Shown here piece by piece: positions 1 to 12,600 of a stretch of 64,000 nucleotides of DNA. The notes under the pieces were generated by a model that had not been told where the DNA came from, did not search any database, and saw only the letters and a program-made list of their open reading frames with translations. The stretch spans positions 2,024,543-2,088,542 of the forward strand of contig JACSVZ010000007.1 of NCBI GenBank assembly GCA_014706295.1. The letters are read 5' to 3'. Position 1 is the stretch's first letter, and each line of letters begins with the position of its first letter. The position numbers and the translations under genes were made by a program. This stretch comes from Lycocorax pyrrhopterus obiensis. Taxonomy: Eukaryota > Chordata > Aves > Passeriformes > Paradisaeidae.

Positions 1-404
1 TGGCTTTTGCTTATTCCCTTTTGACAGATACTCAAATTGTGTGACATTTTTGATAAAGCACCTTGGAACTGAAGAGGTGAATGCGTTGCAAAGGCGATGC
101 AGCATTTTCAGAGCTGACATTTCTGAGCCTAGTGAGAGGATGGAAACTGGGCATTGCCACTGCTGCTTTCTGTGCCATCCCCATAGATTCCTTTAGATCC
201 TAGCTCTTCCAAGGTCATTTCTTGCTTTACTTAGTCTGTGCTGTGGCCCACTCTTGTCAGCTGATAAATAGCTGAGCAAAAAATGTTATGTCAAGTATCA
301 AACTCACAAATACCTTTCCAGGTATTTTTTCAGGTAAAGACCCTTTCTAGGTGGAAATCCCTCCCAAATCTTTTCTATTTTTCACAGTCTGTGATTGCTT
401 TCAG
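1..404 (+). other. SHANK2: SHANK2 intron, 3' part
   Basis: This is the end of the intron before the first exon in the window. It closes with a pyrimidine-rich tract and acceptor cag at 402-404. No coding homology or repeat was recognised. Confidence 0.85.
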
Positions 405-572
405 ACCCTTTTAGAGCTGGGAGCATCTCCCAACTACAAGGACAGCTGTGGCCTGACCCCGCTGTACCACACGGCCGTGGTGGGAGGGGACCCTTTCTGC
501 TGTGAGCTCTTACTCCATGAACATGCTACAGTCAGCTGCAAGGATGAAAACGGATGGCAAGAAATCCATCAG
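405..572 (+). CDS. SHANK2: SHANK2 exon, ankyrin repeats (168 bp, phase 0-0)
   Basis: The exon encodes 56 residues from TLLELGASPNYKDSCGLTPL to KDENGWQEIHQ. It carries two ankyrin-repeat signatures: the LLELGAxPN end of one repeat, and the GLTPLYHTAVVGG helix pair plus CCELLLHEHA of the next. Boundaries are acceptor tttcag|acc at 402-404 and donor cag|gtggga at 573. Both ends are phase 0, so the exon is frame-neutral. In SHANK proteins the ANK domain packs against the N-terminal SPN domain and binds partners such as alpha-fodrin and Sharpin. Sequence upstream of 405 is open in frame for 18 codons but is intron. Compared with the mammalian sequence as I remember it, the Cys in DSCGLTP replaces a Tyr. 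The family call is secure; exon numbering cannot be fixed from this window. Confidence 0.96.
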
Positions 573-2728
573 GTGGGAAAGATTTGCTCTTTGTTTGGGG
601 TTGGACTTGCATGAGGAAATGTGCCGTGGCTGTTCTCGGGTTAAATGCTGTTTTGAAGCCCCTGCACATTCAAGTATGAAATTTCTTCATTTTTCCATTT
701 GCTTTTCCTACTTCTTTTTATTTATTTATTTTAATTTTATTTATATTATATTTATATTTTTATTATTATTTGTTTCCTGCTGTGGTGACTTAGAAGTAGA
801 AAACTGTTCCAGTGGTGTTCTGTAACTTTGAAATCCTCTGGTTAGTGTGGATTTTGCTGGAGAAATTGCACTGCTCGTAATTATGTTGTGGACTGTTGGA
901 AGTTTAGCAACCTGTTTGTGGCACTTCAGTAGGAAAATGTAGCTCATTCTTTTTGTTAGATGCCAGTGTCAGTGTCCTTGGTAATGCTTCTTGTGTGTTT
1001 GCCAGGGTGCTTTCCCCTTTGTCTCTGCTGAACTTTACAGGAAGATTTGGGGTCAGGATCCTGCTGCTGGGATCCATCAGCCTCTCATTATCCTCCCCAG
1101 AAACCCCTGAATATTATCCAGCAGTTGTGTAAAAATGCTTTATTAATTTCCCTTTGCATAGTGATAAACTCAGTAATACACAAAGTTTAACAATTCTAAT
1201 AGTCCCAATGTCATTGCAGCTACTTTGTCATTTCTCTGGATGGATGAGTTTGGATAGTGACAAAAATTGGAACTGCTGTAGCTCATTGATGAGATAAATA
1301 AAGATACAAGTAATCAACCTTACAGGCCTGCCTAGGTCATCTTGGCTCACTTTAGTTTCTGTGCACTAAATTCTTTAGTACACAGATTTTTTTCTTCTTT
1401 TCTTGGAAAGAAATGGGAGGTAGCTTTGGCACCCAGATTTGGGCAGGAATCTGAGCTTTTTCCCTAAGTGTGTCCAGGTCGAGGTTGTTTGGATCCATCT
1501 CTAGAGCAGGGGAAAGGAAAGGAATTATTTATTACCTTATTTTCTGAAGATGTGTAGGAAATGGATTGTCTAGATCAAAGTATTACCCCATCTGGACTCC
1601 CTGAAAATACAGAGAAAATGTCCATCTTTTTAAACCCCAGCCTCATACACATAAGGTTATTATTTCTCATACTGAAATAGAGCTTTCCAAACCCCCCATG
1701 CTGGTTGTAATCCTAAATAATCAATGTTTACATCTGGATTAGGAGCAATCTGTTTTGACTAATCAATAATTCGAGCATTCCTCAATGAATTAAGAAGGAT
1801 GGGGATTTAATTTGTGCACCGAGCAGTCTACTTCATTTTTCTCTTCCTAATTGTAGATCCAAGGCCGGTGTGTCAGTCTGTACCTCCCACTGAATTCAGG
1901 AGTAATGAGGTACCTCAGACAGACTGAATGGTTTTTTATACCTGTATCTCCTACCTTAAATTCTGATTGTTATAGGAATGATGCTGACCTGAGATAACAC
2001 AAATTTAAAAACATTAGAAATTGGGAGATGCTTGGTTAGTGAGTCGTAGAGAAGGAAGTCAAGTAAAAGAGGCCGAGGACTAGAATTATTGTGCTTTTTC
2101 TCAAGCTTATTTGCTAATCAGGAAAGTTTCTAATTTCTATGAATCTTATTCATAGAGGCTTATTTCCAAAAATCCAGGGTCTAACCTTTTATTTGTGCGA
2201 CAGATAAAGTAACTCTTGAAGATTTCCCCCTCTTTTGGAGCAGTGCCCTGTGTATGCTGTGTGTCTGCTTGACATCACAGAACCAAGAAGATTTACTTGG
2301 ATTTTGGCCAGATTTTCCTTCTGTAAATGTAACCAGTTTGGGAAAAAGCTCTGGCAATCTGATCATCTTCAGTGCCATCTGGTGGGCAGCGTTCCGGAGA
2401 GTAGCAGGACAAAAAAACTTGTCACATTTGAGACATGAACATCAGTGGATAAAGAGCTCCAAAGGCAGTGTTTTCTTGATCCCTTAAGCTGCCATTCCCA
2501 AAATAAGCAGATGGTTAAATTCAGGCACAGGATTGCTGTACCTGCCGTGCCCACATTGGAGTTGGTGAAGGAATGCACATCTGGATGTTTGTGCTCCCAT
2601 CAGAGAACCAGGAGTGGCTCTAAAAATGAGACCCTCGGTAGAAACAGCACCTCCTCTGCTAAAAATCTTTCCCTGGAGCTCTTGCCTAGGTTGTGTAATA
2701 ACCAAAATATTGATGCATCCCTGCCCAG
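573..2728 (+). other. SHANK2: SHANK2 intron (2.16 kb)
   Basis: The donor is gtggga and the acceptor is ccctgcccag ending at 2728. The intron holds an AT-rich low-complexity block near 709-772 and an imperfect inverted repeat at 1874-1925. No other gene or repeat family was recognised. Overlapping ORFs of 60 to 130 codons on both strands near 2235-2728 have no recognisable domain. Confidence 0.85.
709..772. repeat. AT-rich low-complexity tract (ATTT/TTA-like)
   Basis: The stretch is almost entirely A and T, with repeated TTTA, TTTATT and TTATTATT words. It is degenerate rather than a clean microsatellite. Confidence 0.7.
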
Positions 2729-2845
2729 GCTTGCAGGTACGGACACGTCCAACACCTGGAGCACCTCCTGTTCTACGGCGCCGACATGTGCGCGCAGAAC
2801 GCCTCGGGGAACACGGCCCTGCACATCTGTGCCCTCTACAACCAG
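2729..2845 (+). CDS. SHANK2: SHANK2 exon, ankyrin repeat (117 bp, phase 0-0)
   Basis: The exon encodes 39 residues, starting ACRYGHVQHLEHLLFYGADM and ending NTALHICALYNQ. GHVQHLEHLLFYGAD is a canonical second ankyrin helix plus beta-turn, and NASGNTALHICA is the start of the following repeat (G-x-TALHxxA). The acceptor is cccag|gct and the donor is cag|gtgaga, both phase 0. It joins QEIHQ from the previous exon to ACRYGH exactly as in the SHANK family. The exon is markedly more GC- and CpG-rich than its flanking introns. The turn reads ADMCAQN; mammalian SHANK2, as I recall it, has Ser at the Cys. A CR1 fragment begins only 72 bp after the donor. Confidence 0.96.
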
Positions 2846-5800
2846 GTGAGAGCCCCTGCCACCGAGCCCTGCTGGCCCCCTGCACGGCCAGCAACGTCCC
2901 CAGCAGGAGCTGAGAGCTCACAGAACCACGGGATGCGTTGGCTCGCGAGGGAACTGGAAGATCATCCAGTTCCAATCCCGCTCCACTGCACCACATTGCT
3001 CCAATCCCGTCCAGCCTAGCCTTGAACATTCCAGGGATGGGCCATCCACAACTTCCACAGGGCCTCACCACCCTCTCAGGGAGGAATTTTTTCCCAGTAT
3101 CTGCTCTAAATCTGCTCCCTTTCAATTTGCAGCCTTTCCCCTTCATCCTATCGCTACATTATTTTATATGCAATGAAGTGCTTCGGGTTTTAAAAAGTGG
3201 TCTTGTAACTGGAAAGAAGATAATTAATTATTTTATTGGTGGTCCGTTCACTGATTACAAATAAGGCTGCTCATTGTAGGTCGCAAGAGTATGGGTATTA
3301 ATTAGAAAATAAAACATTATGCTCTACCAGCTTCTTTTGGGGTTGATTCCTATCTAAATATTTGTTTCCTATACAGAATTTATTGCTGTTATTCTAGAAT
3401 TTAATTTAGAATTAAATACGAAAGAGTTGTAAAATACTGTGGAAATGTCTCTATACAGAAGATACTGGATTCTTTGCTGTTTACAACTTGTGTAGTTGTT
3501 TACAAGTAATGGAACCTTTTGATTTGATAGCATTTTATACTCTCTTTGCAGGGATGGGATGGGGAGGGAATGAGTTTTACAACTGTATTAAAATTCATCG
3601 TATAAAATATTACATTGAATTTGGAAAGCATGAGAGGTGACTGTAAACAGTGAAACATCTGTTAAAGCATCTGCTTCTTAGTTAACTACCATCTTAATTT
3701 TTTTCTAAAGTCTTGTCATGATTCCTCAGTTAGGTCTAAAATACCCTCAGCTTTTTAAAAAAAGAAAAAAAAAAGAATTTTGAGGATAATCTGACATTTT
3801 TCAAGACCATACACTTTTAGCAAAAGTTATGCAGAATGAGGTGGGAATTAGAATAGTGCTGTAGAATGACAGTGTTTTTCATGTAGAGATGTGTTTTCCT
3901 GACCTCAGTGGACGAAGTTACTCTGTAGGAGACTTAGAGACTCTGATTGAAGCTGCAGCTACAAATTTGCAAATATTTACACAGCCACTAAGCTTGGCTT
4001 TGTGAATGGAACTTTTACATCTTCCACCTGCACTGCCGTCCTTCTGTTTTCCTCCATCCAGTGCATGTGGAAATCCAAAGTTTTCCTCGGGGTGCTGTGA
4101 ACTTTAACCTGGGCTGATTTTTGCCGGTGGTTTTTCAATGGAAAGTTGTGCTTGGTTCCTGTGGAAGGAACGGTGCTGCCTTTTCCAGCTGGAGAGGATG
4201 GGAAGGACGGCAGCATCCTTGTTACCTGCCGGTTCCTGTAGATGGAGTCCTTACCCGTTTGATCTTCCCTTCAGTCTTCCCTGAGGAATTTTCTTGGGTT
4301 ACTTTCTGAAGTTGGTAAATTTGTGCTCCTGGCTGTCAGCGAAGTCCCGATCTGAAATAAACTCTTGGTTTTGAAAGTTATTCCGTGGCTGTGCAGTAAC
4401 TCTGTTTTTTGCTGGGATGAAATGTGCCCTCTTTCACTGAGAGGATTGGATCTGAGGTGAAAGCTGTTGTAGTATTAAAATTGAATTTAATCTGACAGAT
4501 GGGGAGGAAGCAAAAAGGAGCGAGGGTGAAGTTGAGAATGCTTCTGTTTGTTTCGAAAGAATAAAATGAAATCAATAAACAAAAAAATGCAGTACTTAAT
4601 CCAAATAAATTTCCTTGGATTTTTTTTTTTTCTATGATGAACAACTATTTGACAGCTTTTGGCAAAACTTTTCTAATCCAAACCATTTAGTTAATAAATC
4701 CCTTTGTTACACCTCAGACAGCTCAGTTAAATTCGTAGAGAGTTTTTAAATGTATAATTCTTTTGGTGTTGTAATGTTGGATGATTTATTCTGGTAACCA
4801 AATGAATGATCACCCAATAAATACAGTATGTTTTTCAGTATAATTATTTATAACCTCAAGTTCTTGATTAAAATTGGGCATTGATCAATTGTTTAGGGAT
4901 AGAGAGAACGCACCTAAGGTGCAGATTGCAGTGCAAGCAAATGAGACTGTTTCAGTTAATTCTAGATCATTAAAAATTATAATCTAAGACATAATGGTTA
5001 ATTTACCATCTTGATCCATTATTGTTGTTTTTCAGTTGAGGAAAAGGTAGGATAACCTCCTTTCCAGATACACTCCTGTCATGGGGAGACTTAATGGGAC
5101 CAAGAACTCACTGTGGTAAATTAGAAAACACAATGACAGAAATGATTTTCAATCATAATGTCTGCAAATTAACCTGTGACTCGGAGCCTGGTAAATAAGC
5201 TTCGTTTCTGGCACTGAAATACCTAAATTATGCAATTTGTCTTCTCTGACTGCAAATTTACTGTTCAAAGTGAGAGGTAGCACATCCAAATGCCTCATTA
5301 GGTAGAACTCCATAGCACAACATGTCAAGACAACCCAGAAAGCACAACAAAATTAATATTTCTGATGAGGAAATATAAAACCCTTTTGAAATGTGAATTG
5401 GTTTGCGTAAGACCCTAAGAGGAACATTAAAGATGGCAGGTAGGGAACAGAATCCATACAGAAATCATCAGAAATTCTGAGAATCCACTCAGAGCCTCTG
5501 AGAATTTGTACCAGACTGTGGTCAGTCATATTTAACAACCTTGGAGTGCAGTGATTTAAGCAATGCACTTTATTGGCCAGAATAAATTGTTTTTAAGGGA
5601 TTTCCTTTGCAGATTTTCTCACTTTGGAGGGTCTGAAGCCCAATTTTCCTCCTTGTGCTGTAACCAGTAGCATTTTTTAGGGGAAAAGAGAGACAATAAG
5701 GCTGGTCAGTGCAGTGTGTATAGACAGATCAAATAATTTCATGTGTATTTAAAAATAAAATCATACATTTAATATTGAGGATAGGTTGAAAAAAAAAAAC

Positions 5801-6241
5801 AAACCCCAACAAAGTAAGTGGTAAAACTGCCTTGTTTCATTTTTGGCAGGAGGAAAGGATATAATTCATCCCAGTACTGTCAACAATACTGTTTTTCTTA
5901 CAAAACAGGCAAAACCCCTATATGGGAGTCAAATTTCTGCAAAATCTGATTTGTCAATATGGAACTTTGCCAGTTCTAAAAAATTTAATAAGGTATTTGC
6001 TTCTTGCATTCCTGCAGGGTTTTTCTTACACTTGCTTATAGTTTCTAATACACTGCAAAGCACCTGAAGCCCTGACATTTTTAAAATGCTATTTTAACAA
6101 TTTAAATTCTCAGATCATTTATTTTGTTTATTTTTTAATCGTGAAAATACCGACCGAACACCTCATAACCTCTTGGCAGTCACAGTCTCTTTAGTGCCTG
6201 AGGATCCTTATGAACAAATTTCCTTTTTCTATCCTTTTCAG
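2846..6241 (+). other. SHANK2: SHANK2 intron (3.4 kb)
   Basis: The intron runs from donor gtgaga to acceptor ccttttcag ending at 6241. It contains a reverse-oriented CR1 fragment near its 5' end and is otherwise AT-rich, with short A or T runs. Nothing coding was recognised between 3160 and 6241. Confidence 0.85.
2918..3157 (-). repeat. CR1 LINE 3'-end fragment, antisense
   Basis: Read on the minus strand it shows the usual avian CR1 tail. The order is GATGAAGGGGAAAGGCTGCA-like sequence, a TTTAGA segment, GGGAGGAATTT-type sequence reversed from ctcagggaggaatttttt, then a summary-type CCATCCCTGG block and the terminal cluster ending near 2918. It is 5'-truncated and diverged. The terminal TTCTATGATTCT-type repeat is largely degraded. 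Confidence 0.8.
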
Positions 6242-6319
6242 GAGAGCTGTGCACGGGTGCTGCTGTTCCGGGGAGCCAACAAGGAGATAAAGAATTACAA
6301 CAGCCAGTCTCCATTTCAG
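6242..6319 (+). CDS. SHANK2: SHANK2 exon, ankyrin repeat (78 bp, phase 0-0)
   Basis: The exon encodes 26 residues reading ESCARVLLFRGANKEIKNYN then SQSPFQ. This is the second helix and turn of an ankyrin repeat (CARVLLFRGANKE) followed by the start of the last repeat (SQSPFQ, normally continuing VAIIAG). The acceptor is ttttcag|gag and the donor is cag|gtaaaa. The preceding exon ends ALYNQ, so the joined frame is the family sequence ALYNQ-ESCARVLL. The reading frame stays open about 40 codons into the downstream intron, but the donor and the continuation at 22139 show that this part is not coding. Confidence 0.96.
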
Positions 6320-6624
6320 GTAAAAAGGAAATACCTCTTCCCCCTGAAATATCGGGAAGAAAATCTCACGTGGACTTGGTTTTGGGGAGAAGTCACACTG
6401 TACAAGGCTGAGCACAGGTGTGGAGTGAGGGAAATCTTTGGCTTTTAGCTAATTCATTAAGTGAGGATATCCTGGAATAATTAGGAATGAGAGGAAAACA
6501 CCCTCTTAGCTGGCCTGGTGCCGCTGTTAATGAGTTTGAGAATTCTGTGAGCTGTTGGTGGCAAAAGACGAAATCCTTGGTGTTCTGCAGTCAGGTGTGC
6601 CTTGGTCTGTGCTGATCTCCAGTC

Positions 6625-6666
6625 CCATGTAAGACAGATCCAAGATCCATGTGAGAGTGATCCAAG
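6625..6666. repeat. Two-copy 22-bp imperfect tandem duplication
   Basis: CCATGTAAGACAGATCCAAG at 6625 is followed 22 bp later by CCATGTGAGAGTGATCCAAG at 6647. The copies differ at a few positions. Confidence 0.7.
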
Positions 6667-9600
6667 GATTGTCTGGGCACTTTGGTTTGCTTGACCCCTC
6701 TTGATTTAGCCAAAAAGAAGCTCTTCTTTCATTGGATGTGAGGCCAAAGAACTGGGCTAAGTTTTAGGAATGGCTTAATGCACTGCCAGAGTTAGAGGCT
6801 GAAGCTGTCATCTGTTATCTCCAAAAGAAAATGGAAGTCTTTCTTTGGATTAGTCAAAGTTTTGTCCCCTTTTTCTGATATGGAAGCACTTTCAGGAAGC
6901 TTAATTAAAAATCCAAATGGAAGAGAATTGTTTGTCCGAAGGGTTGTCAGGTATGGCTGACAACCTCCAGCCCTTATTTCTGAAGCAGGCTTAATTAACC
7001 TGGATGTCAGAGAAACACTCCTGATGCAAAGTGACATGTGAGAAATCGGGATGGAAACGGTAATATTTAAAAAAAAAAACCAAAACAAACCAGAAGAATT
7101 TTTTCAAGTTACAAAAATCAGTGCTTGTGGAAGAATGATGGCACAGTGCCATTAAAAGGACCTGCCCTGTGGTGGAACAGAAGGGGGCTGCTCTCCCAAA
7201 CCAAGGAGGTTTTCAACTAAAAGAAATCCTGATTTATCTTTCCTTGGTGTGTCTTCCCCATTACCGCCTTGACCCACTTTGGATAATGCTGGCAGAGGAT
7301 TCAAGGAAGAATGGTTTGACAAGTGAAACAGTTGGAATTTTAGCTGTATCCATGTGGGTCTCTGAGTTAACTCCTCCAAGTTCACGCGTAGTTACAGGGC
7401 TTTCAAAAAATCCTCAGCCAAATAGTTCTGTATGAGTTTAATTCCCTCCATATTTTGAAGGTTTTCTGGGCCTGAGGTTGTGCATCTGAAGAGCTTAAGA
7501 GTTCTGCTTGCAAATCCCAGCCAGATCATTGTTTACTTTTGGGACCGTTTTCCCCAGACTGGGGAAACGGTGCATTAATAATTTAATTTTAGGCACCATT
7601 TTCCGACTGCTAATAATTTGCCATCTAGATATATGCTAAGCACCAATTTGCTAAGTGCTGGCTAATGTTTATCTCTGCACCTCAGAATTATGAAGTGATC
7701 AAAAAATGGAGCAAGTGAAAAGCCTAATTATGGGAGGGATGTGTTCCAGGGTAATCTCTTGGATTAGATTTTTTTGTTACTTGATGTCTTCGAGGTTAAC
7801 TTTACTTTTTGGTTTAGGATTTTTGGGAGAGAGGGTAAATGTCCCACAGAAGAGTTTCCATTTGTCTTCCTCTTTGTGCTGACTGCTCCAACGTTCTTGT
7901 TCTTGCTTATAGAACAAAAAAGTGTAGGGAATGTAGAAAAAGTTCTGTTTTATCCGAGTGGAGTGAGTAGAGGAAACCCCGACGCCAGCACTGCAATAAA
8001 GCAGCCTTAGAATTAATTCTTTGCCATCTGTCTGTTGCTGACCCAGTCGCTCAAACACCACAAGTGGAGCTGTTATAAAATTATGCAGAATCCCCTTGAG
8101 TTAATAGGATTTTGCATACTAAAAATGTTTGCTCATGTAATCAGCAGGCAGGAACATGGAGGCGTCTCATATGTACATAACGAGAGTGGTTGTAGCTGCA
8201 GCATCTACTCCTTTGAGTCACCTCCATTATGTCCCTTTCCCAGCAACCTAAAAGGGTGATTCTTTGGAGCTGCTGCTCGGAAAGTTGGTGATATGAAAGC
8301 TGTGCTATTCTGTAAAAACAACGGGATCCAGGTGTGGAGAAATTTGTGTGCTGCTTTCAAGGCCTGCCAAGGCTTTGTTTCCTTCGATGAAAACGAGCGG
8401 CAGAGTTTGTATCAGGCATCGGTGTCCAGTGAACGTGGTGCAGTTTTGCCACCAGAAGAATAAATGTGCACTTGTTCACTCCTTACCAAATCACAGTGCT
8501 TCTTAAAGCAAGCATGGGTATACCAGATTCCAGGGAGGAAAACTAATCTGGGCTGAGTTCTGTGCCACTTAATTCAGGGATCCCACATCGTGCACACCTG
8601 GGATCGGGGTGTCCTTTTTGCCTTTTCAGTGTCCAGCAGGGTGAGTGTTGGAATGGCATTGCCAGGTGTTGAGGATGTTGAGGACATAAGAAAGCTTGGC
8701 TGTATTTCCCAGTTAAGCACTAGCCCTGTATTAGCTGCCTTTGCAGGGAGATGTGTTTCATCCTGACCCATTCCTGGGGTGCATCGAGTCAGCAGTCAGT
8801 GTTGGGTACAGCTGATGTCACCCACTGCTGAAAGTCTGCAGAAAGTGGGGTCCGCAGAAATTTTCCTGTATTTTATTTTTAGCAGTTCGAGGTGAGATGA
8901 AACCTGGGCCACATCATTATATTATATTGCCAGTTCTGTTTATTAATCACTCACCCAGCCCCTCTTGGTTGGGCCATCTAAGTGCCTTACGTGCTATTTT
9001 ATTAGTTTTGATTTTGTAAGTAAAACCTCCAGAAATGTCCTTTCAGAAAAGCCATGGTATCCCATCACTGTCCACAGCTACTTGGTTTTCCACATGTTTC
9101 TTCTGCTTCTAGGTTAACATAGAATAATTCATTGCCTATCTAGCAAATATTAATCCAACAGCTCAGAAATCTGTGTTTCTCAGTGTTTACAAGCTGTTGA
9201 AATGAAGTGCAAGTTAAAATGAACATACACCTTGTTTATCTTGCCTTTCCTTTCTCTTTTAGTGATCAGCAGCTCCGTATGAATAATTCAAATGGGCAAT
9301 AAAGCACTATTTCAGCTAATAGTGCTAATAATTAGTCAGTGTTTTTAGAACAAATGTGTTTGAATGTACAGAACAGTTATTTAGTGCCACCTTTTAATGG
9401 TAGAGTTGTACCTGAGAACGGTTTGTGTCTCAGGCGTCCCTTATGATTGGCCTTTGCTGTCCCAAACCAGCCTGGATAATCAGTGTGCCTACATCCCACG
9501 GATTGCAGGAGCAGCAGCAATCTTCCAGGTCCACTGCAGGTAGAATTGCTCCTTTCAGTGTGTTGGCCCTGCCTCTATTTTCAAATTGCTCACATTCTTT

Positions 9601-12600
9601 TTTGCCAGATTTGAATCATTTGAACTGAAATTTTCCATGCCTGGCGTCCCTGTTGTTCAGAAAAACAAAATGATTCAGCTCTTTTGGAGTCTGGCTGAGG
9701 GAAAAACATGTGTTGTTTTGCTCACACTGAAAAACTCTGCTGACCCACCCCTCCTTGTCCCCTCTCCCCCGTTGTGTTATGTTGTGGTGTTTAGTTTTAT
9801 TTTCTTTTCTTGCCCTGTGTGCTGATCTCCACGTTCATAATCTGGCAGTGGGAGCTGGTTTCCAGACTGACTCAAATACAGGGGCTCCAAAACCAGGAGT
9901 AGGAACTAAACCCATGGATTTGGAAGCTGAGCTGTCTGGGAGGAGCACAGACAGACACAACTGGGCATATCCAGCACCTCACTAGAGCAGCTTCCCAAAG
10001 CCCAGTTTGGATTTAGGTTACTGGAATTTTTAATTTCCTTCTTTTGGATGAAATTTACAGGCAAAGGATAAGAAGTTCTTCTCAGGTATTTTTTTTGTCT
10101 CTGATTTTTTTTTCTTTTTTGAAAAGGTGTGAAAGCTAATTTTAAACCCAAAATCTCTAATGGGTGCCTCAAAAAGGCATCTTCACAAATATAAAATAAT
10201 GCCTTCTGTCATGATGTTAAAATATGGAACCATTGTGTTAATGGAGCATATGAATTACAGAATTATCCATGTATTTATTTCCATCCTAATTCCTTTCCTG
10301 AAGCACCTGTGTGAAGAATGAATCACCGAATATTGGGTATTGTTGGCAAAAAATACAGCTATGAGCTCATGATGCATTCTGCCTTTAGTCAGACTTTAAG
10401 CTTTTTCCAGCTTTTCTCCTGATTTCAGTCAAATAATGGAACTTATTCATACTTTTTAAAAAAAATAATCTCTACAAGTGACCATTCCAGAACTAACTAT
10501 GGATTTTTCCTTTAAAAATCAAAAATGTACATGAGTCTGTATATATGTAGACACACTCAACACAATTTCTTAAAAAGACATGTTTAAATTAAAATAATAA
10601 TAATTAAAAGGAAAGGGAATAACTAAAAGAGGGGAAACTGGTATTGGGAGAAGTGATGGCAAATGAAATATTCCTGAGAATATTAAGAGATACAGGAGCA
10701 GAAAAATACATATGGATACAGAGTGGAGTTAAATCGATTCCTCCTGACTCAGGGATGGTTTTCTTAGTGCTGGCTGGTCCCTCCTGACCTTTGTTTTAAC
10801 CCTGTCATTTTTCAGAAAAGCAGCCAAATGGAAATAATGCAGTAAAGCATAAAAGAATTAAATTACATGATTACCTTTTATTGAGAAAGGCAAAATATTG
10901 CCACGCTTGGAGATGCTAAAAATACTGAACTGCAGGATGTGTCGTCTTTTTTTTTTTTTTTTCCCCAAAAGCAAACTTATGGAGGAGTCTCCATGTGACC
11001 ATCTGTTGTGTTGTGCTCCATGTAAATGATCCAAGACCCCTCTTTTCCCCCGTTCCCCATTCTCTCCCTGCTCAGACAGGGGTGTCCAGCTGACAAGCCT
11101 CAGGTGTTCCCACAGGCAGTCCAGTTTCTCTGGGAAAAGTGGACTCTCTGAGGTAGTTAGGAGCTAACCTGTTTCTTTTTCCACCAGAAAAAAAAGCTCG
11201 GAAGTTATAAAAGGGAACAAATTAGGCAAAGTAAATTGTAAGGGTCACCACCAGCTCTTGCCTCAAAGTAAGAAAGGCTTGTGAGTGATTCAGACACAAT
11301 CAGTTGTCGTGGGTGAAGTTACAAGAGGCAGAGGGGATGTGTGTAATCCTAATTTAAACCATGTTGTTTTGAGATGCTAACACCATTCAGTTTGTCTGTG
11401 AGATAAATTAACCTGTGAGGGGGACTGGTGGGCACTTCAGGCCTGCAGGAATGGATTCATGATTGGAGTTACGATGGTTGGATGCTGTGGTGGCACCACC
11501 TCTTGCGTTTGCATTTCTAAACAGGCTACTCAGCATTATCTTCTGGCAATATCCAAGTTCTTGCTCCTTATAAAAATGTAGGATCTGTGCCTGTAGGACA
11601 GACGTAGCATCATCTTCCACTGCCATTTGGAGGGAGCATTCCTGGCATGCAGTTGGCAATCCCATCTCCATCAGAGTGTGTTGTTGGCATTGACTATTGC
11701 TAGACTGCTGTTTCCAAAGGTTTTATTGTAGTTAACCCACAGAGTTTGGCATGGAGCCACCAAATGTATTAGGTAAAATAATCACAGTGTCTTATTCACG
11801 CGATGCATTTTGTGCTAAGGGCTTTCCAAAAGGGCTTCCAGCCATTTGGTTTAGCAGTTGAAGCAACACTATATTATTAAGTGTTCGCAGAACTGAATCC
11901 CCAAAAGTTTCTGCTGTGAAATAGTGGGAAGTGTCTGTCTGCTGTGAGTAGGAAGACATTTTTTCTCAAAGTGTTTTGGGAAGAAGCTGCTAATGTGGTG
12001 GGTTTTGGCTTTTCCATGAGGTAAGGCTGCCTGGAGAGGTGGAAGCTTTCACCCTACGGCAGCACAGACCCGTAAACCCTTGAGCTGAATTCTCTGCACA
12101 GCCCAACATTTCCTGTAGTGCCAAGGAAAACAAAACCTAGCAAACAGCACATGTTCTCAGCCTTTTTCTAGGAGAGTTCAGCTGGAGAAGATTGCATTTC
12201 ATGGCTTTTTGATTTAGCATATTATTGGAGGGGACGAAGAAAATTAAGTCAATTTTGTTGCTGGCTGTGTCTTATCTGATTCATCTGATGCTGCAACCTG
12301 GCTTTATCTGCTTTTAGTAAATACTCCTTTGGAACCGCTGCTCGCCCATGTAGCAGTAATAAGGATTATGTAATAACTGGCTTTTGATGGCTCTTTCCAG
12401 CTTGAGCTAGATTTTCCTGAGGAATGAGTCTGTAATTGTAACTCTGTGTGTGTGTCACACTTGGCTTTTTCTGCTTCTTTTTAATTATTAAAACACGAGT
12501 GTAGAAAATGCATCTTGCTTGAGCATAACTTGCTGGGTGGCATTTCAGCAGAGAAGCAGGGAGAAAATGGAAGGTTTCTTCCTCTACGTTTAAAATAGAT

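Noticed and set aside
1..60. Acceptor-like ttcccttttgacag at the window start
   Set aside because: The following bases give no SHANK coding continuation, and the next true exon joins upstream sequence that is outside the window.
2484..3146. 220-codon minus-strand ORF
   Set aside because: It runs antisense through a SHANK2 exon and a CR1 fragment. Its length follows from the local high GC content, and it has no domain-like features.
6320..6448. Open frame continuing past the exon at 6242-6319
   Set aside because: The donor gtaaaa at 6320 and the exact family continuation at 22139 show that this is intron read-through.
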